A DNA stretch of 64,000 bases, taken from positions 19,474 through 83,473 of the forward strand of contig NZ_SJFN01000018.1 of NCBI RefSeq assembly GCF_004328075.1. Direction: 5' to 3'. Below are positions 15,969 through 28,379 of the stretch, in pieces. This DNA is from Siculibacillus lacustris (lineage in GTDB: Bacteria; Pseudomonadota; Alphaproteobacteria; Rhizobiales; Ancalomicrobiaceae). Each line of letters opens with the position of its first letter. The stretch's first letter is position 1. The notes under the pieces were generated by a model. That model had not been told where the DNA came from, searched no databases, and saw only the letters and a program-made list of their open reading frames with translations. Both the position numbers and the translations under genes were made by a program.

Positions 15969-18590
15969 TCAGGCGTCGAGCCCGGCGTCCGCCAGAAGGC
16001 GGCGCACGGCGTCGCCGCTGTCGGCGCGACGGGCGGCTTCGGCGAGTTCGGTGCAGCGTTTCAGGGTCAGGGTGCGGATGCGCGCCTTCAGCGCCGGGAT
16101 CGCCGCCGGCGTCGCCGAGAGTTCGGTGACTCCGAGGCCGATCAGGACGGGGGCGGCGAGCGGTAGCGAGGCGAGGGCACCGCACACGCCGGTGACCCGG
16201 CCATGGATCCGCGCGCCCTCGGCGGCCATGGCGACGAGGCGCAGGACGGCCGGGTGGAGCGGATCGATGCGATCGGCGAGGCCGGCGTTGCCGCGGTCCA
16301 TCGCCAGAGTGTACTGGGTCAGGTCGTTGGTGCCGATCGAGAAGAAGTCGGCTTCGGCGGCGAATACTTCGGCGAGCAGTGCCACCGAGGGGACTTCGAC
16401 CATGATCCCGACCTCGATCGGCGTGGTGCGGCCGAGGGCGCGGCTCTCGGTCTCGACGACGCGGCGGACCTTGCGCAGATCCTCGAGGGTGGCGATCATC
16501 GGCAGCATGATGCGCGCCTGGCCGTGCGGTTCGATCCGCAGGATGGCGCGAATCTGGGTGCGCAGGAGTTCGGGGCGGGCGAGGCTCAGGCGGATGCCGC
16601 GCATGCCCAGCGCCGGGTTCTCTTCCTTCGGCGGATCGGCATAGGGCACCTGCTTGTCGGCACCGGCGTCGAGGGTGCGCACGATCAGCGGGCGGCCCTG
16701 AAGTCCGGTGGCGACCGCCTGATAGCGCATCAGTTGCTCGTCCTCGCTCGGCGCGGTGGCGCGATCGAGGAACAGGAATTCCGAGCGCAGCAGGCCGCAG
16801 CCTTCGGCGCCGTTGCCGAGGGCCCCGGCGACGTCGTCGGCGCCGCCGAGATTGGCGAAGACCTCGATGCGGGTGCCGTCGGCCATGTGGCAGTCGCCCG
16901 CGGCGGCGGCGAGATCGGCGGCGGCGCGGTCGCGGCGGACCGTGGCGGCGCGGCGGGTCACTTCGATCGCTTCCGCCGGCGCGCCGATGCGCAGGGTTCC
17001 GGCGTCGGCATCGAGCAGGCAGGGTTCGCCGTCGGGGATGCGCAGCGCGTCGGGGCCGACCGCGACGATCGCCGGAATACCGCGCGAGGCGGCGAGGATC
17101 GCCAGATGCGAGGTCGGGCCGCCGCCGGCCAGCACGATGCCGACCACCCGGCTCAGATCGAGCGCGGTGAACTGCGACGGCAGGAGATCGTCGGCGAACA
17201 GCACGGTGTCCGGCGCGAAGTCGGGGGCGACGTCGTGGTCGCCGGACAGGGCGAGCAGCACGCGGCGCTGGACGTCGAGGAGATCGGCGGCGCGTTCGAT
17301 CAGGATCGGCTTGCCGAGGGCCCGCAGCGCCGCGACTCGGGTCTCGATCGCGGTCTTCCAGGCGAAGCCGGCGCTCTTGCCGGCGGCGATCAGGGCATCC
17401 GAAGCGGCGCGCAGATCGGGATCGTCGAGGAAGGCGAGATGGGCGCCGAGGATCTCGCCCTGCGGTCCGGCGGAGGGGCCGAGCGCGGCGATCTCCGCGG
17501 CGATGGCGCTGCGGGTGGCGTCGAAGGCGACGGCGAGCGCCGCGGCCTCGGTCGCCGGATCGGCGCCGGCTTCGACGACGGTGGCGATCGCCAGGATCAG
17601 GCGATGGGACACGCCGACGGCGAGGCCCGGTGCGGCGGTGACGCCGGTCAGATCGAGGGCGGTGCCGGCGGCGATCGGCGGTGACGCGGCGACCGCAGCG
17701 GCGGGCGCCGGAGTCGCCGACGGCGTCGATGCGGCGGACGGGGCGGGGGCAGTTTCGGCTGCTTCGGTGCCGAGCATCGCGGCGATCCGGGTGGCGGTGG
17801 CGGCGGCGTCGGGACCGGTCGCCTCGATGGTCAGCACCGCGCCGCATTCGGCGCCGAGCAGCATCAGGGCGGTCGGGCTCTTCGGATCGGCGCGGCGGCC
17901 GTCGAAACTGATGGTCACCGCGGATTGCGTCGACTTGGCGAAGGCGGCGAGCAGGCCGGCCGGGCGGGCGTGGATGCCGAAGGGATCGGTGAGGGTCACG
18001 GTCCGGCGCTCGACGGCGCCGTCCGACGCCGCGGGTGCGGCGGGCGCGGCGGGCGTCGCGGTCGCGCCGTCGACGGGATGGATGTCGACCAGGGCGTCGC
18101 CGGCGGCGACCACGCGATCGGTGGCGACCGCGCTGAGGCTGAAGGCGCCGCCGTTGGTGAGGATGATCGGCACCATCAACGACCGCACCAACTGGGACAC
18201 GACGTCCATGTCGAAATCGATCAGCGGCTCGCCGGTGGAGACGCGGTCGCCCTCGGCGACGTGGGCGGTGAAGCCCTCGCCCTTCAGGCCGACGGTGTCG
18301 AGGCCGATGTGCATCAGGATCTCGGCGCCGTCGTCGGCCCTGAGGGTGAGCGCATGACGGGCGCGGTGGATCGAGGTGATGACGCCGTCGAAGGGCGCGC
18401 GCAGGGTCGTCGCGGTCGGATCGATGGCGAAGCCGTCGCCGAGGACCCGCCCGGAGAACACCGGGTCGTCCACGGCCGACAGGGGAATGAGCCACCCGTC
18501 GAGGGGCGCGCACAGGCGCGCGGGCTTCGCAGGGGCGAGGGCGGCGGAGGCGGCGGGGGCTCCGCCGGAAACGGACGAAACTTGATCCAC
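15969..18590 (-). CDS. PTS EIIA-HPr-enzyme I fusion
   Basis: 873-aa multiphosphoryl-transfer protein. Residues ~25-155 are glucose-type EIIA (His75 in SIHRARHAL; phosphorylated His94 in EILMHIGLD). An Ala linker is followed by HPr with its active His in [13 protein letters not shown] (residue ~205) and then by enzyme I with the active His in [20 protein letters not shown] and the PEP site region ([20 protein letters not shown]). Together with the EIICB gene it supplies every step from PEP to sugar. The start is GTG with AGAGGA about 10 nt upstream. NagF-type proteins have the same domain order. Confidence 0.93.
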   Translation of the reverse strand: MDQVSSVSGGAPAASAALAPAKPARLCAPLDGWLIPLSAVDDPVFSGRVLGDGFAIDPTATTLRAPFDGVITSIHRARHALTLRADDGAEILMHIGLDTVGLKGEGFTAHVAEGDRVSTGEPLIDFDMDVVSQLVRSLMVPIILTNGGAFSLSAVATDRVVAAGDALVDIHPVDGATATPAAPAAPAASDGAVERRTVTLTDPFGIHARPAGLLAAFAKSTQSAVTISFDGRRADPKSPTALMLLGAECGAVLTIEATGPDAAATATRIAAMLGTEAAETAPAPSAASTPSATPAPAAAVAASPPIAAGTALDLTGVTAAPGLAVGVSHRLILAIATVVEAGADPATEAAALAVAFDATRSAIAAEIAALGPSAGPQGEILGAHLAFLDDPDLRAASDALIAAGKSAGFAWKTAIETRVAALRALGKPILIERAADLLDVQRRVLLALSGDHDVAPDFAPDTVLFADDLLPSQFTALDLSRVVGIVLAGGGPTSHLAILAASRGIPAIVAVGPDALRIPDGEPCLLDADAGTLRIGAPAEAIEVTRRAATVRRDRAAADLAAAAGDCHMADGTRIEVFANLGGADDVAGALGNGAEGCGLLRSEFLFLDRATAPSEDEQLMRYQAVATGLQGRPLIVRTLDAGADKQVPYADPPKEENPALGMRGIRLSLARPELLRTQIRAILRIEPHGQARIMLPMIATLEDLRKVRRVVETESRALGRTTPIEVGIMVEVPSVALLAEVFAAEADFFSIGTNDLTQYTLAMDRGNAGLADRIDPLHPAVLRLVAMAAEGARIHGRVTGVCGALASLPLAAPVLIGLGVTELSATPAAIPALKARIRTLTLKRCTELAEAARRADSGDAVRRLLADAGLDA

Positions 18591-18620
18591 GGTTCGACGT
18601 CCTCTTTGTGAGAGTGGAGT

Positions 18621-18648
18621 GGCCGTCCCGCGGGAGTTCGGGACGGTC
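18621..18648 (-). terminator. Hairpin between FMN reductase and PTS genes
   Basis: Stem CCGTCCCG / CGGGACGG (8 perfect pairs plus two more including a G-U) with an 8-nt loop. It sits between the stop of the FMN reductase gene and the start of the PTS operon on the same strand. No T-tract, so it may be partial. Confidence 0.45.
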
Positions 18649-18669
18649 GCTGTCGTGGCGGCGGCGCGG

Positions 18670-19233
18670 TCAGCGCCGCAGGTTGGTCGCCGTCCAGGCG
18701 GCGAAGGCGGCGAGGAAGGCCGTCAGAAAGGCGTGGGTGTTCTCGTCGGTCAGATCGCCGGAGAGATCGAACAGCCGATCGACGTGGCCGAGGTAGACCT
18801 CCGGCTGCTGCAGGGTCGGCACGTCGAGGAACACCAGCGACTGGCGCAGATGGTGGTTGGCGCCGAAGCCGCCGATCCCGCCGGGCGAGACGCTGACCAC
18901 CGCGCCGGGCTTGCCGGCCCAGACGCTGGCGCCATAGGGCCGCGAGCCGACGTCGAGGGCGTTCTTCAACGCCGCCGGGACCGAGCGGTTGTATTCCGGC
19001 GTGACGAACAGCACGGCGTCGACGGCGGCGACCGCCTCACGGAAGCGGGTCCAAGCGACGGGCACGACGCCGTCGTCGAGGTCGGGGTCGTAGAGCGGCA
19101 GGGCGCCGATCTCGACGATGTTCATGACCAGCGACGCGGGGGCGTTGGACTTCAGCCAGGTGGCGATCCGGCGGCTGTAGGCCTCCTTGCGGAGGCTGCC
19201 GACGAAAATGCCGACCGAGTGGGGGGAGGTCAT
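18670..19233 (-). CDS. NADPH-dependent FMN reductase family protein
   Basis: 187-aa flavodoxin-fold reductase. FMN-phosphate loop GIFVGSLRKEAYSRRIA at residues ~8-24; the second family motif is FVTPEYNRSVPAALKNALD near residue 80, followed by KPGAVVSVSPGGIGGFGA. Relatives reduce FMN, quinones or chromate with NAD(P)H. The start ATG at 19233 gives the standard length; longer frames upstream are GC-rich shadow. Its upstream region carries the box-N26-heptamer promoter shared with three other genes nearby, suggesting joint stress or redox control. Confidence 0.87.
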   Translation of the reverse strand: MTSPHSVGIFVGSLRKEAYSRRIATWLKSNAPASLVMNIVEIGALPLYDPDLDDGVVPVAWTRFREAVAAVDAVLFVTPEYNRSVPAALKNALDVGSRPYGASVWAGKPGAVVSVSPGGIGGFGANHHLRQSLVFLDVPTLQQPEVYLGHVDRLFDLSGDLTDENTHAFLTAFLAAFAAWTATNLRR

Positions 19234-19324
19234 GACGGGTCCTCGAATGGGCGGGGTGGCTGCCTCGATCGAGCGGGCCGTGAATCGGGCAACGGGAGGC
19301 GGTCGGGGCCCGATTTCGAACCGA

Positions 19325-19375
19325 AGCCTAACGACGAGATCGCCGATCGCGGGAGAATCGGAAACTACTCGAGCC
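19325..19375 (-). promoter_or_regulatory. Shared promoter box 1 (FMN reductase side)
   Basis: On the - strand: GGCTCGAGTAGTTTCCGA (19375-19358), 26 nt, then TTAGGCT (19331-19325). The 18-mer is identical to that of box 2, and the spacing is identical to three other copies. No TTGACA-like -35 lies between box and heptamer, which suggests an activator-dependent promoter. Confidence 0.6.
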
Positions 19376-19606
19376 GTCGTCGCCGGCGTCCCACGCCGAT
19401 GCGCCGCGGGCGGCGAGCGGTCTCGCGTCGCGTCCGAGCGGCGCGGGGGGCGAGCGAAAGCCGATCGCAATGTCGCCCGCAGTCGCCCGGAACGCCATGT
19501 TTCGGCCGTCGCCGCTCGGTGTGCAGTCGGGGGAGGGCGGCCGCGGAACGGGGCGAAACGGCTCCCCCATCGCGCGCGGGCGGGCGCCGGGGGGCGCGAC
19601 GCGCGG

Positions 19607-19657
19607 GGCTCGAGTAGTTTCCGAACCTGTCGCGGTTGCCCCACACCGGCCTAGTCT
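19607..19657 (+). promoter_or_regulatory. Shared promoter box 2 (glucan synthase side)
   Basis: GGCTCGAGTAGTTTCCGA at 19607-19624, 26 nt, then CTAGTCT at 19651-19657. It forms an inverted pair with box 1, and faces ndvB. Confidence 0.6.
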
Positions 19658-19814
19658 CGACCGTCGGCAGACCTTGCCGACCTCGTCCTCGTCCCCGCCG
19701 GCCTCCCGCAACCGCACCGCACCACCGGATGCGCGACGGGCCGTCGCGGTCGGGACCGGGTCGCACCACCGCAGCGTCGCGCGCGGTGGGCGGACGTTTG
19801 CCGGAAAGGCGCCC

Positions 19815-22800
19815 ATGAATACGATCTTCGGTCAGCTCTTCGCCCGCCGCGCCGCTTCGAGCCCGTGGGCGGATACCGAACCGGTCCGCGAAGAGACCTT
19901 CGGCGTCGAGCGGCTCGAGCAACATGCCGAGAGCCTCGCGGCCGCCCAGCCGGTGACCACGCGCCCGCCGTGGGTGGTGCCGCTGCGCTCGCGCCTGAAC
20001 GCCAACGCCGCCGTCCTGCTCGCCGCCTATCGGGCCGGTGCGGCGGAAGTCGAGGCCGGGGCCGAAGTGGTGCCGGCGGCGGAATGGCTGCTCGACAACT
20101 ACCACGTGGTCGAGGAACAGATCCGCGAGATCCGCGACGACCTGCCGCCGGGCTATTATCGCCAGTTGCCGAAGCTCGCCGACGGGCCTTTCGCCGGTTA
20201 TCCGCGGGTGTTCGGTCTCGCCTGGGCCTTCGTCGCGCAGACCGACAGCCATTTCGACCCGGAGATCCTGCGCCGCTTCCTGCTCGCCTATCAGCGCATC
20301 CAGCCGCTGACCATCGGCGAGCTGTGGGCGGTGGCGATCACCCTCAGGATCGTGCTGGTCGAGAACCTGCGCCGGCTGACCGATCAGATCACCGCCGGCG
20401 GCGTGGCCCGGCGCGATGCCGATGCCCTGGCCGATCGCCTGCTCGGGGCGGGTGACGCCCGCGCCGCGCTCGAGTCCGACATCGCCACCCGCTCGACCGC
20501 GCCGCTGTCGGGCGATTTCGCCAGCCAGCTCGCCAAGCGCCTGCGCGATCAGGATCCGAACACCACGCCGGCGCTGGGCTGGCTGCAGGAGCGCCTGGAA
20601 CGCCAGGGACGATCGATCGGCGACGTGGTGCAGGCCGCGCAGCAGCGGCTGGGCGCCTCCAACCTCACCGTGCGCAACGTCATCACCAGCATGCGGCTGA
20701 TCTCCGACATCGACTGGGCCGACCTGTTCGAGAGCGTCAGTCTGGTCGATGCGCGCCTGCGCGCCGCCAGCGGCTTCGCCGACATGGACTTCTCGACCCG
20801 CAATCTCTACCGCAGCGCGGTCGAACAGCTGGCGCGCGGCTCACAGTCGAGCGAGCTCGAGATCGTCGATCTGGCGCTCGAGGCGGCGCGGCTGTCGGCG
20901 GTCGGCGTCGCCGATCCGGTCCAGGCCGATCGCCTGCGCGATCCGGGGCATCATCTCATCGCCGCCGGGCGCCTGGCGCTCGAGCGGGCGATCGGCTTCC
21001 GCCCGCCGCCGCGGCTGTGGATCGGGCGCATCAACACTCGCCTCGGCATCGGCGGCTACGTCGGCGCGATCGTGGCGACGACGGTGATCCTGCTCGCTCT
21101 GGTGCTGTGGGGGATCGCGACCCGCGGCGTCGACCTCGGATGGCTCGCACTGCTCGCGGTGGTCGGCTTCCTGCCGGCCAGCGAGTTGGCGACCGCCCTG
21201 GTCAACCGACTGGTCACCTGGAGTTTCGGCGCGGTGACGCTGCCGGGCCTCGAACTGACCGGCGGCGTCCCGGAATCGCTGCGCACGATCGTGGTGGTGC
21301 CGACGCTGCTGACCAGCGAGGCGGATCTGCTCGAACAGATCGAACGCCTGGAAGTCCATCACCTGTCGGGGAGCGGCGGCGATCTGACCTTCGCCCTGCT
21401 CGCCGACGGGCTCGATTCCGACCGCGAGGAACTCGACGGCGACGCGGCCCTGACGACCCTCGCCGAAGAGGCGATCGCCCGACTGAACCAGCGCCACGGG
21501 CCCGGCCCGGGCGGCAAGCGCTTCCTGTTCCTGCATCGCCGGCGCGTCTGGGACGCCTGTGAAGGCGTGTGGATGGGCTGGGAGCGCAAGCGCGGCAAGC
21601 TGCACGAGCTCAACCGCCTGCTGCGGGGCGCCACCGACACCACCTTCGTCGTCGATCCCGACGGCGTCGCGCCGGTGCCGGCGAACGTGCGCTTCGTCAT
21701 CACGCTGGACGCCGACACCCGGCTTCCGCGCGATGCGGCGATCCGCCTGATCGGCAAGATGGCCCATGCGCTGAACCGGCCGCGTTTCGATGCGGCCGCG
21801 CAGCGGGTGGTCGACGGCTATGCCATCCTGCAGCCGCGGGTGACGCCGTCGCTGCCGGTCGGCCGCGAGGGCTCGTTCTATCAGAAGGTGTTCTCGGGCC
21901 CTCAGGGCATGGACCCCTATGCGTCGGCGGTGTCCGACGTCTATCAGGACCTGTTCGGCGAAGGCTCCTACACCGGCAAGGGCATCTACGACGTCGACGC
22001 CTTCGAGGCGGCTCTGGCCGGGCGCGTCCCCGACGACACTCTGCTCAGCCACGATCTGTTCGAAGGCATCTTCGCCCGGGCCGGTCTGGCGTCGGACGTC
22101 GAGGTCGTCGAGGAGGCGCCGTCGCGCTACGACGTCGCCGCCAAGCGCCAGCATCGCTGGACGCGCGGCGACTGGCAGTTGCTGCCGTGGATCTTCGATC
22201 TGCGTTCCGGGCTGCACCACGTGCCGGCGATCGGCCGGTGGAAGATGATCGACAACCTGCGGCGCTCGCTGCTGGCGCCGATGACGATGCTCGCTTTCGG
22301 CGCGAGCTGGCTGCTGCCGACGCCGATCGCCCTGCATCTGGTCCTGGCGATCTTCGGCGGGATCGTGATCGCCGCATTCCTGCCGACGATCTCGGCGGTG
22401 CTGCCGCGGCGGGCCGGATTCCGGCTGCTCAACCACCTCGAGCTGCTCGGCGCCGAACTGAAGCTCGCCGCCGTCCAGACCATCCTCACCGTCGCCTTCC
22501 TGCCCGATCGGGCGTGGCGCATGGGCGACGCGATGATGCGGACGCTGGTGCGGCTCTACGGGACCCGTCGCCTGCTCCTCGAATGGACCACCGCGGCGCA
22601 GTCGCACGGCACGCCGCGCCTCGACACCCTCGGCTTCTACCGTCTGTCGTGGGGCGGGCTGCTCCTCGGTCTCGGATCGGCGGCGGCGGTGCTGGCCGTC
22701 TCGCCGGCCTCGTGGCCGATCATCGTGCCCTTCGCCGCCCTGTGGGCGCTGGCCCCGGCGATCGCCGCCTGGGCGAGCCGGGCGCCGCGCTCGGCGGCGC

Positions 22801-25800
22801 GGATGATCGTGTCGGCGGACGACCGGCGCGAACTGCGTCTGACGGCGCGGCGGACCTGGCGCTTCTTCGAGACCTTCGTTGGCGCCGCGACCAACGGCCT
22901 GCCGCCGGACAATTTCCAGGAGGATCCCACCCCGGTGGTGGCGCAGCGGACTTCGCCGACCAATCTCGGTCTGGCGCTGCTCTCCGCCGTCGCCGCCCGC
23001 GACTTCGGCTGGTCGGGGACGCGCGCCACCGTCGAACGGCTCGAGGCGGCGCTCGGGGCGATGCACGCCCTGCCGCGATTCCGCGGCCATTTCTTCAACT
23101 GGTACGACACCGCGACCCTGCAGGTCCTCGAACCGGCCTATGTCTCCTCGGTCGACAGCGGCAATCTGGCGGGCCATCTGATCGCCGTCGCCAATGCCTG
23201 CGAGGAATGGCGCGACGGCGTGCTGGCCGCCGATGCCCGGGCGGGCCTGGGCGATGCGCTCGATCTGGCGCGGGCGAGCTTCGTCGACCTGCATCCGGCG
23301 GCGGAAGAGCGCGGCCGCCAATTCCTCGGCGTGCTCGACGAATTCGCGGTCGAACTGGCGAGCGATCGCCCGATCACCGCGCTGGCGCCGGTGCTGAAAC
23401 GCCTCGCCGACAAGGCGGTGGGCCTCGCCCGCGGCTTTGCCGGGCCGTTGCCCGACGACGGCTCCGACGATCTGATCTCCTGGACCGAGGCGCTGCGGCG
23501 CACCCTCGGCGAACACGTCCGCGACCGGGCGACCGACGACGTGCAGGAGGCCGCCTGGGCCGAACGCATGACCGGCGTCGCCGCGACGGCGCGCGCACTC
23601 GCCCTGGAGATGGACTTCGCCTTCCTGCTCGATCCCGAACGCAAGCTGCTGTCGATCGGCTTCTCGGTCGCCGACAACCGGCTCGACACCAACTGCTACG
23701 ATCTGCTCGCCTCCGAAGCGCGGCTGGCCAGCCTGTTCGCGGTCGCCAAGGGCGACCTGCCGACCCGCCACTGGTTCCGCCTGGGCCGCGCCGCGACGCC
23801 GCTCGGCAACGGTTCGGCGCTGATCTCGTGGTCGGGATCGATGTTCGAATATCTGATGCCGTCGCTGGTGATGCGGGCGCCGACCGGCAGCCTGCTGGAG
23901 CAGACCAACCGTCTGGTGGTCGAGCGTCAGGAGGCCTACGGGCGGTCGCGCGGGGTGCCGTGGGGCATCTCGGAATCCGCCTACAACGCCCGCGACATCG
24001 AGTTCACCTACCAGTATTCCAACTTCGGAGTGCCCGGGCTCGGCCTGAAGCGCGGGCTCGCCGACAATCTGGTGATCGCCCCCTATGCCACCGGCCTCGC
24101 CACCATGGTCGATCCGACCGGCGCCCAGCGCAACTTCGAGCGGCTCGCCGCAATGGGCGCGCGGGGGCGCTACGGTTTCTACGAAGCGCTCGACTTCACC
24201 CGGTCGCGCCTGCCCGACGACGAGACGGTGGTGATCGTCCGCTCGCACATGGCCCATCATCAGGGCATGACCATCGTCGCCATCGCCAATGCCCTGCAGG
24301 CGGGGCGGATGCGCGAACGCTTCCATCGCGAACCGATGATCCAGGCCTGCGAACTGCTGATGCAGGAACGCATGCCGCGCGACGTCGCGCTCGCCCGGCC
24401 GCAGGCCCAGGAGATCAAGGCCTCGGCCTCCGGCGTGGAGAGCCGCGGCGTGACCGTGCGCCGGGTGCTCACCCCGGGCTTCGAACAGCCGATCACCCAT
24501 CTCCTGTCGAACGGCCGCTACGCGGTGATGTTGACTGCGACCGGCGCCGGCTACAGCCGCTGGCGCGACGTCGCGGTGACCCGCTGGCGCGAGGACGTCA
24601 CCCGTGACGACTGGGGCAGCTTCGTGTTCCTGCGCGACACCCAGAGCGGCAACGTCTGGTCGGCCTGTGCCCAGCCGCTCGGCCGCAACGTCGAGGACGA
24701 CGTGGTGGTGTTCGGCGAAGACCATGCCGAATTCATCCATCGCGACGGCGCCCTGACCACGACGCTCGACGTCCTGGTGTCGGGCGAGGACGACGGCGAG
24801 GTCCGCCGCCTGTCGCTGACCAACGGCGGCCGCCGGCCGCGCGAGATCGAACTGACCTCCTATGCCGAACTGGTGCTGGCCCCGGTGGCGGCCGACGCCG
24901 CCCATCCGGCCTTCTCCAAGATGTTCGTCGAGACCTCCTATCTCGACGAGTTCGGGGCGCTGATCGCCACGCGGCGGCTGCGTACCCCCGACGAACCGAC
25001 GATCTGGGCCGCGCATTTCGTCGTCGTCGAAGGCGAGACGGTGGGCGATCCCCAGTACGAGACCGATCGCGCCCGCTTCCTCGGACGCGGCCACAACATC
25101 TCCGACGCCGACGTCGTCACCCGCGGGCTGCCGCTCGGCGACACCGTCGGCACCGTGCTCGATCCGATCTTCTCGCTGCGCCGGCGGGTGCGGGTGGCGC
25201 CGGGCAAGGTGACCCGGGTCGCCTTCTGGACGGTGGTCGCGCCCACCCGGGCCGCGCTCCTGGCGCTGGTCGACAAGCATCTCGACCGCAACGCCTTCGA
25301 TCGGGCCAAGACGCTGGCCTGGACCCAGGCGCAGGTGCAGCTGCACCACATCGGCGTGGACACCGCCGAAGCCGCCGACTTCCAGCGACTGGCCGGGCCC
25401 ATCCTCTATTCCGATCGGCGGTTCCGGCCGTCGTCGTCGGCGATCATCCGCGGTCTCGCGCCGCAGTCGAATCTGTGGTCGCTGGCGATCTCCGGCGATC
25501 TGCCGATCGTCCTGTTGCGCATCGACGCGGTCGAGGACATCGCCAGCGTCCACCAGCTGCTGCGGGCGCACGAATATTGGCGGATGAAGCGCCTCGCCGT
25601 CGATCTGGTGATCATCAACGAGCACGCCTCGTCCTACATGCAGGACCTCCAAGGGGCGATCGAAACGGCGGTGCGCAGCAGCCAGTCGCGGCCGACGCTC
25701 GGTGACGCGCTGGCCCAAGGGTCGGTCTACGCCCTGCGTGCCGACCTGCTCAGCGTCGAGGCCCGGGCCCTGCTCGAATCGGTGGCGCGCGTCGTGCTGA

Positions 25801-28379
25801 TCGCCCGGCGCGGCACGCTCGCCGAACAGATCGCCCGGATCGCGGCGATCCCGCCGGCCCCACGCCGGCCGATCCGGGCGCTCGGGCGTTCCCCCCGGAC
25901 GCCTCCGGTCGCCGCCCGCCCGACCGCGGGCCTCGAGTTCTTCAACGGCCTCGGCGGCTTCGCGCTCGACGGGCGCGAATACGTCACCGTCCTCGAAGGC
26001 GGCCGCACCACGCCGGCGCCGTGGCTCAACGTGATCGCCAACCCCAACTTCGGCTTCCAGGTCTCGGCCGACGGCAGCGGCTACACCTGGGCCGAGAACA
26101 GTCGGGAGAACCAGATCACCCAATGGTCGAACGATCCGGTGTCCGATCCCTGCTGCGAGGCGATCTACATCCGCGACGAGATGTCGGGCGTGCTGTGGAC
26201 GCCGACGGCCAAACCGATCCGCGACGGCGGCAATCACGTCGCCCGTCACGGCCGCGGCTACAGCCGGTTCGAATTCGATTCCGACGGGATCCATTTCGAT
26301 CTGCTGCAATACGTGCCGCTCGAAGATCCGATCAAGATCTCCCGCCTGACCTTGCGCAATCGCTCGGCGCGCCCGCGGCGGCTGTCGATCACCGCCTATA
26401 TCGAATGGGTGTTGGGAACGGCGCGGGGCGCCTCGGCGCCCTTCGTCACCACCGAAATGGACCGCGAGACCGGGGCGATGACGGCCCGCAATCCGTGGAA
26501 CATCGCGGCATCCGGCCGCGTCGCCTTCGCCGATCTCGGCGGTCGCCAGACCGCCTGGACGGCGGACCGGACCGAATTCCTCGGTCGCAACGGCCACACC
26601 GCGGCGCCCGACGCGCTGGTCACGTCGGCGCCGCTGTCCGGCCGGACCGGCGCCGGCTACGATCCTTGCGCCGCGCTCCAGTGCGTCGTCGAGATCGCCC
26701 CCGGCGACAGTCTGGAGGTCGTCTTCTTCCTCGGCCAATGCGCGACCATCGAAGCGGTCCGCACCCTGGTGAATCGCTATCGCACCATCGATCTCGACGC
26801 GGTCTTCGCCGAGGTCGAGGCCCGCTGGGCGACCCTGCTCGGCACCGTGCAGGTCGAGACCCCCGACCGGGCGATGGACATCCTGCTCAACGGCTGGCTG
26901 CTCTATCAGACCATCGCCTGCCGGATCTGGGCGCGCTCGGCCTTCTATCAGGCGAGCGGGGCCTACGGCTTCCGCGATCAGCTGCAGGACGGCATGGCGC
27001 TGGCCTTCGCCCTGCCGCAGGAGACGCGGGCGCATCTGCTGCGCGCCGCGGGCCGCCAGTTCGTCGAAGGCGACGTCCAACACTGGTGGATGCCGGGCAC
27101 CGGCAAGGGTGTGCGCACCCGGATCTCCGACGATCGGGTGTGGCTGGCCTTCGCCGCGGCGACCTATGTCGCGACCTCGGGCGACACCGGCGTGCTCGAC
27201 GAGAGCGTGCCCTTCCTCCAGGGTCCGCGCCTCGCGGCCGGTGAGCACGACGCCTATTTCCAACCGATGATCGCCGACGACCGGGCCAGCCTCTACGAGC
27301 ACTGCGCCCGCGGCCTCGATCAGGCCTTCGAACTGACCGGCGCGCTCGGTCTGCCCTTGATGGGCACCGGCGACTGGAACGACGGCATGAACCGGGTCGG
27401 CGAAGGCGGCACCGGCGAGAGCGTCTGGCTCGGCTGGCTGTTGTTGCGCACCGTCGCCCTGTTCGCGCCGATGGCCGAAGGCCGCGATCCGGCGCGTGCC
27501 GAGCGCTGGCGGGTCCGGGCGGCGGCGATGAGCCATGCGCTCGAGACGCAGGCCTGGGACGGCGCCTGGTATCGCCGCGCCACCTACGACGACGGCACTT
27601 GGCTCGGCGCCGCCGACAGCGAAGCGTGCAAGATCGACTCGATCGCCCAGTCCTGGGCGGTGTTGTCGGGCGCCGCCGATCCGGAACGGGCCAAGATGGC
27701 GATGGCGTCGATGGCCTCGCAGTTGGTGCGCCCGGACGACGGCATGGCGCTCCTGTTCACGCCGCCCTTCGACGTGACCGAACACGATCCCGGCTACATC
27801 CGCGGCTATCCGCCGGGCCTGCGCGAGAACGGCGGCCAGTACAGTCACGCCGCGATGTGGGCGATCCTGGCCTTCGCCGAGCTCGGCGAGGCCGATGCCG
27901 CCAACTATCTGTTCTCGCTTCTCAACCCGATCAACCACGCCCTGACCCCGGAGGCCACGGCGCGCTATCGGGTCGAGCCCTATGTGGTCGCCGCCGACGT
28001 CTATTCGGTCGCGCCCCACGTCGGGCGCGGCGGCTGGACCTGGTACACCGGCTCGGCCGCCTGGATGTATCGTGCCGGCGTCGAGGGCATCCTCGGACTG
28101 CGCCGCGAAGGGGCGCAGTTGGTGGTCGATCCGGCGATTCCTGCGGCTTGGCCGGGATTCTCGGCGACGGTGCAGATCGACGGCGGACGGATCGAGATCT
28201 CGGTGACGCGCGCGTCCGGCGCCGGTGGCGGCGGGTCGAAGGCCGAACTCGACGGGGCGCTGATCGCCTGGACCGAGAGCGGCGCCCGCGTGCCGCTCGA
28301 CGGCGCTCCCCATCGCCTGACCATCGCCTGGACGGGGCGGCAGGCGACGATCCTCCCCCATCGCGTGGTGACGCCATGA
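19815..28379 (+). CDS. ndvB: Cyclic beta-1,2-glucan synthase
   Basis: 2854-aa inner-membrane enzyme that builds, cyclises and trims periplasmic cyclic beta-1,2-glucans from UDP-glucose, giving osmoprotection and host-interaction functions in rhizobia and Brucella. N-terminal part with membrane segments (around residues 415-470); GT84 glycosyltransferase region with [13 protein letters not shown] (~635), [17 protein letters not shown] (~745) and the [17 protein letters not shown] motif; membrane segments at ~815-860 and ~935-990; glycoamylase-like region; C-terminal GH94 phosphorylase-type domain with [13 protein letters not shown] (~2515). Length matches NdvB/ChvB/Cgs (~2800 aa). ATG 19815 has GGAAAGG just upstream. 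It overlaps macA by 4 nt. Confidence 0.95.
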   Translation: MNTIFGQLFARRAASSPWADTEPVREETFGVERLEQHAESLAAAQPVTTRPPWVVPLRSRLNANAAVLLAAYRAGAAEVEAGAEVVPAAEWLLDNYHVVEEQIREIRDDLPPGYYRQLPKLADGPFAGYPRVFGLAWAFVAQTDSHFDPEILRRFLLAYQRIQPLTIGELWAVAITLRIVLVENLRRLTDQITAGGVARRDADALADRLLGAGDARAALESDIATRSTAPLSGDFASQLAKRLRDQDPNTTPALGWLQERLERQGRSIGDVVQAAQQRLGASNLTVRNVITSMRLISDIDWADLFESVSLVDARLRAASGFADMDFSTRNLYRSAVEQLARGSQSSELEIVDLALEAARLSAVGVADPVQADRLRDPGHHLIAAGRLALERAIGFRPPPRLWIGRINTRLGIGGYVGAIVATTVILLALVLWGIATRGVDLGWLALLAVVGFLPASELATALVNRLVTWSFGAVTLPGLELTGGVPESLRTIVVVPTLLTSEADLLEQIERLEVHHLSGSGGDLTFALLADGLDSDREELDGDAALTTLAEEAIARLNQRHGPGPGGKRFLFLHRRRVWDACEGVWMGWERKRGKLHELNRLLRGATDTTFVVDPDGVAPVPANVRFVITLDADTRLPRDAAIRLIGKMAHALNRPRFDAAAQRVVDGYAILQPRVTPSLPVGREGSFYQKVFSGPQGMDPYASAVSDVYQDLFGEGSYTGKGIYDVDAFEAALAGRVPDDTLLSHDLFEGIFARAGLASDVEVVEEAPSRYDVAAKRQHRWTRGDWQLLPWIFDLRSGLHHVPAIGRWKMIDNLRRSLLAPMTMLAFGASWLLPTPIALHLVLAIFGGIVIAAFLPTISAVLPRRAGFRLLNHLELLGAELKLAAVQTILTVAFLPDRAWRMGDAMMRTLVRLYGTRRLLLEWTTAAQSHGTPRLDTLGFYRLSWGGLLLGLGSAAAVLAVSPASWPIIVPFAALWALAPAIAAWASRAPRSAARMIVSADDRRELRLTARRTWRFFETFVGAATNGLPPDNFQEDPTPVVAQRTSPTNLGLALLSAVAARDFGWSGTRATVERLEAALGAMHALPRFRGHFFNWYDTATLQVLEPAYVSSVDSGNLAGHLIAVANACEEWRDGVLAADARAGLGDALDLARASFVDLHPAAEERGRQFLGVLDEFAVELASDRPITALAPVLKRLADKAVGLARGFAGPLPDDGSDDLISWTEALRRTLGEHVRDRATDDVQEAAWAERMTGVAATARALALEMDFAFLLDPERKLLSIGFSVADNRLDTNCYDLLASEARLASLFAVAKGDLPTRHWFRLGRAATPLGNGSALISWSGSMFEYLMPSLVMRAPTGSLLEQTNRLVVERQEAYGRSRGVPWGISESAYNARDIEFTYQYSNFGVPGLGLKRGLADNLVIAPYATGLATMVDPTGAQRNFERLAAMGARGRYGFYEALDFTRSRLPDDETVVIVRSHMAHHQGMTIVAIANALQAGRMRERFHREPMIQACELLMQERMPRDVALARPQAQEIKASASGVESRGVTVRRVLTPGFEQPITHLLSNGRYAVMLTATGAGYSRWRDVAVTRWREDVTRDDWGSFVFLRDTQSGNVWSACAQPLGRNVEDDVVVFGEDHAEFIHRDGALTTTLDVLVSGEDDGEVRRLSLTNGGRRPREIELTSYAELVLAPVAADAAHPAFSKMFVETSYLDEFGALIATRRLRTPDEPTIWAAHFVVVEGETVGDPQYETDRARFLGRGHNISDADVVTRGLPLGDTVGTVLDPIFSLRRRVRVAPGKVTRVAFWTVVAPTRAALLALVDKHLDRNAFDRAKTLAWTQAQVQLHHIGVDTAEAADFQRLAGPILYSDRRFRPSSSAIIRGLAPQSNLWSLAISGDLPIVLLRIDAVEDIASVHQLLRAHEYWRMKRLAVDLVIINEHASSYMQDLQGAIETAVRSSQSRPTLGDALAQGSVYALRADLLSVEARALLESVARVVLIARRGTLAEQIARIAAIPPAPRRPIRALGRSPRTPPVAARPTAGLEFFNGLGGFALDGREYVTVLEGGRTTPAPWLNVIANPNFGFQVSADGSGYTWAENSRENQITQWSNDPVSDPCCEAIYIRDEMSGVLWTPTAKPIRDGGNHVARHGRGYSRFEFDSDGIHFDLLQYVPLEDPIKISRLTLRNRSARPRRLSITAYIEWVLGTARGASAPFVTTEMDRETGAMTARNPWNIAASGRVAFADLGGRQTAWTADRTEFLGRNGHTAAPDALVTSAPLSGRTGAGYDPCAALQCVVEIAPGDSLEVVFFLGQCATIEAVRTLVNRYRTIDLDAVFAEVEARWATLLGTVQVETPDRAMDILLNGWLLYQTIACRIWARSAFYQASGAYGFRDQLQDGMALAFALPQETRAHLLRAAGRQFVEGDVQHWWMPGTGKGVRTRISDDRVWLAFAAATYVATSGDTGVLDESVPFLQGPRLAAGEHDAYFQPMIADDRASLYEHCARGLDQAFELTGALGLPLMGTGDWNDGMNRVGEGGTGESVWLGWLLLRTVALFAPMAEGRDPARAERWRVRAAAMSHALETQAWDGAWYRRATYDDGTWLGAADSEACKIDSIAQSWAVLSGAADPERAKMAMASMASQLVRPDDGMALLFTPPFDVTEHDPGYIRGYPPGLRENGGQYSHAAMWAILAFAELGEADAANYLFSLLNPINHALTPEATARYRVEPYVVAADVYSVAPHVGRGGWTWYTGSAAWMYRAGVEGILGLRREGAQLVVDPAIPAAWPGFSATVQIDGGRIEISVTRASGAGGGGSKAELDGALIAWTESGARVPLDGAPHRLTIAWTGRQATILPHRVVTP

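Larger units (their letters stand above)
19234..19814. promoter_or_regulatory. 581-bp divergent regulatory region
   Basis: Lies between the FMN reductase gene (-) and the glucan synthase gene (+). It contains two outward-facing copies of the same promoter architecture (see separate entries), giving leaders of ~92 and ~158 nt. Long open frames here have no family features. The middle part (~19380-19600) is GC-rich and I see nothing in it. Confidence 0.6.

Noticed and set aside
20841..28361. 2506-codon open frame on the - strand opposite ndvB
   Set aside because: Typical antisense shadow in GC-rich DNA: composition dominated by Arg, Gly, Asp, His; no family motif; fully inside a well-supported gene.
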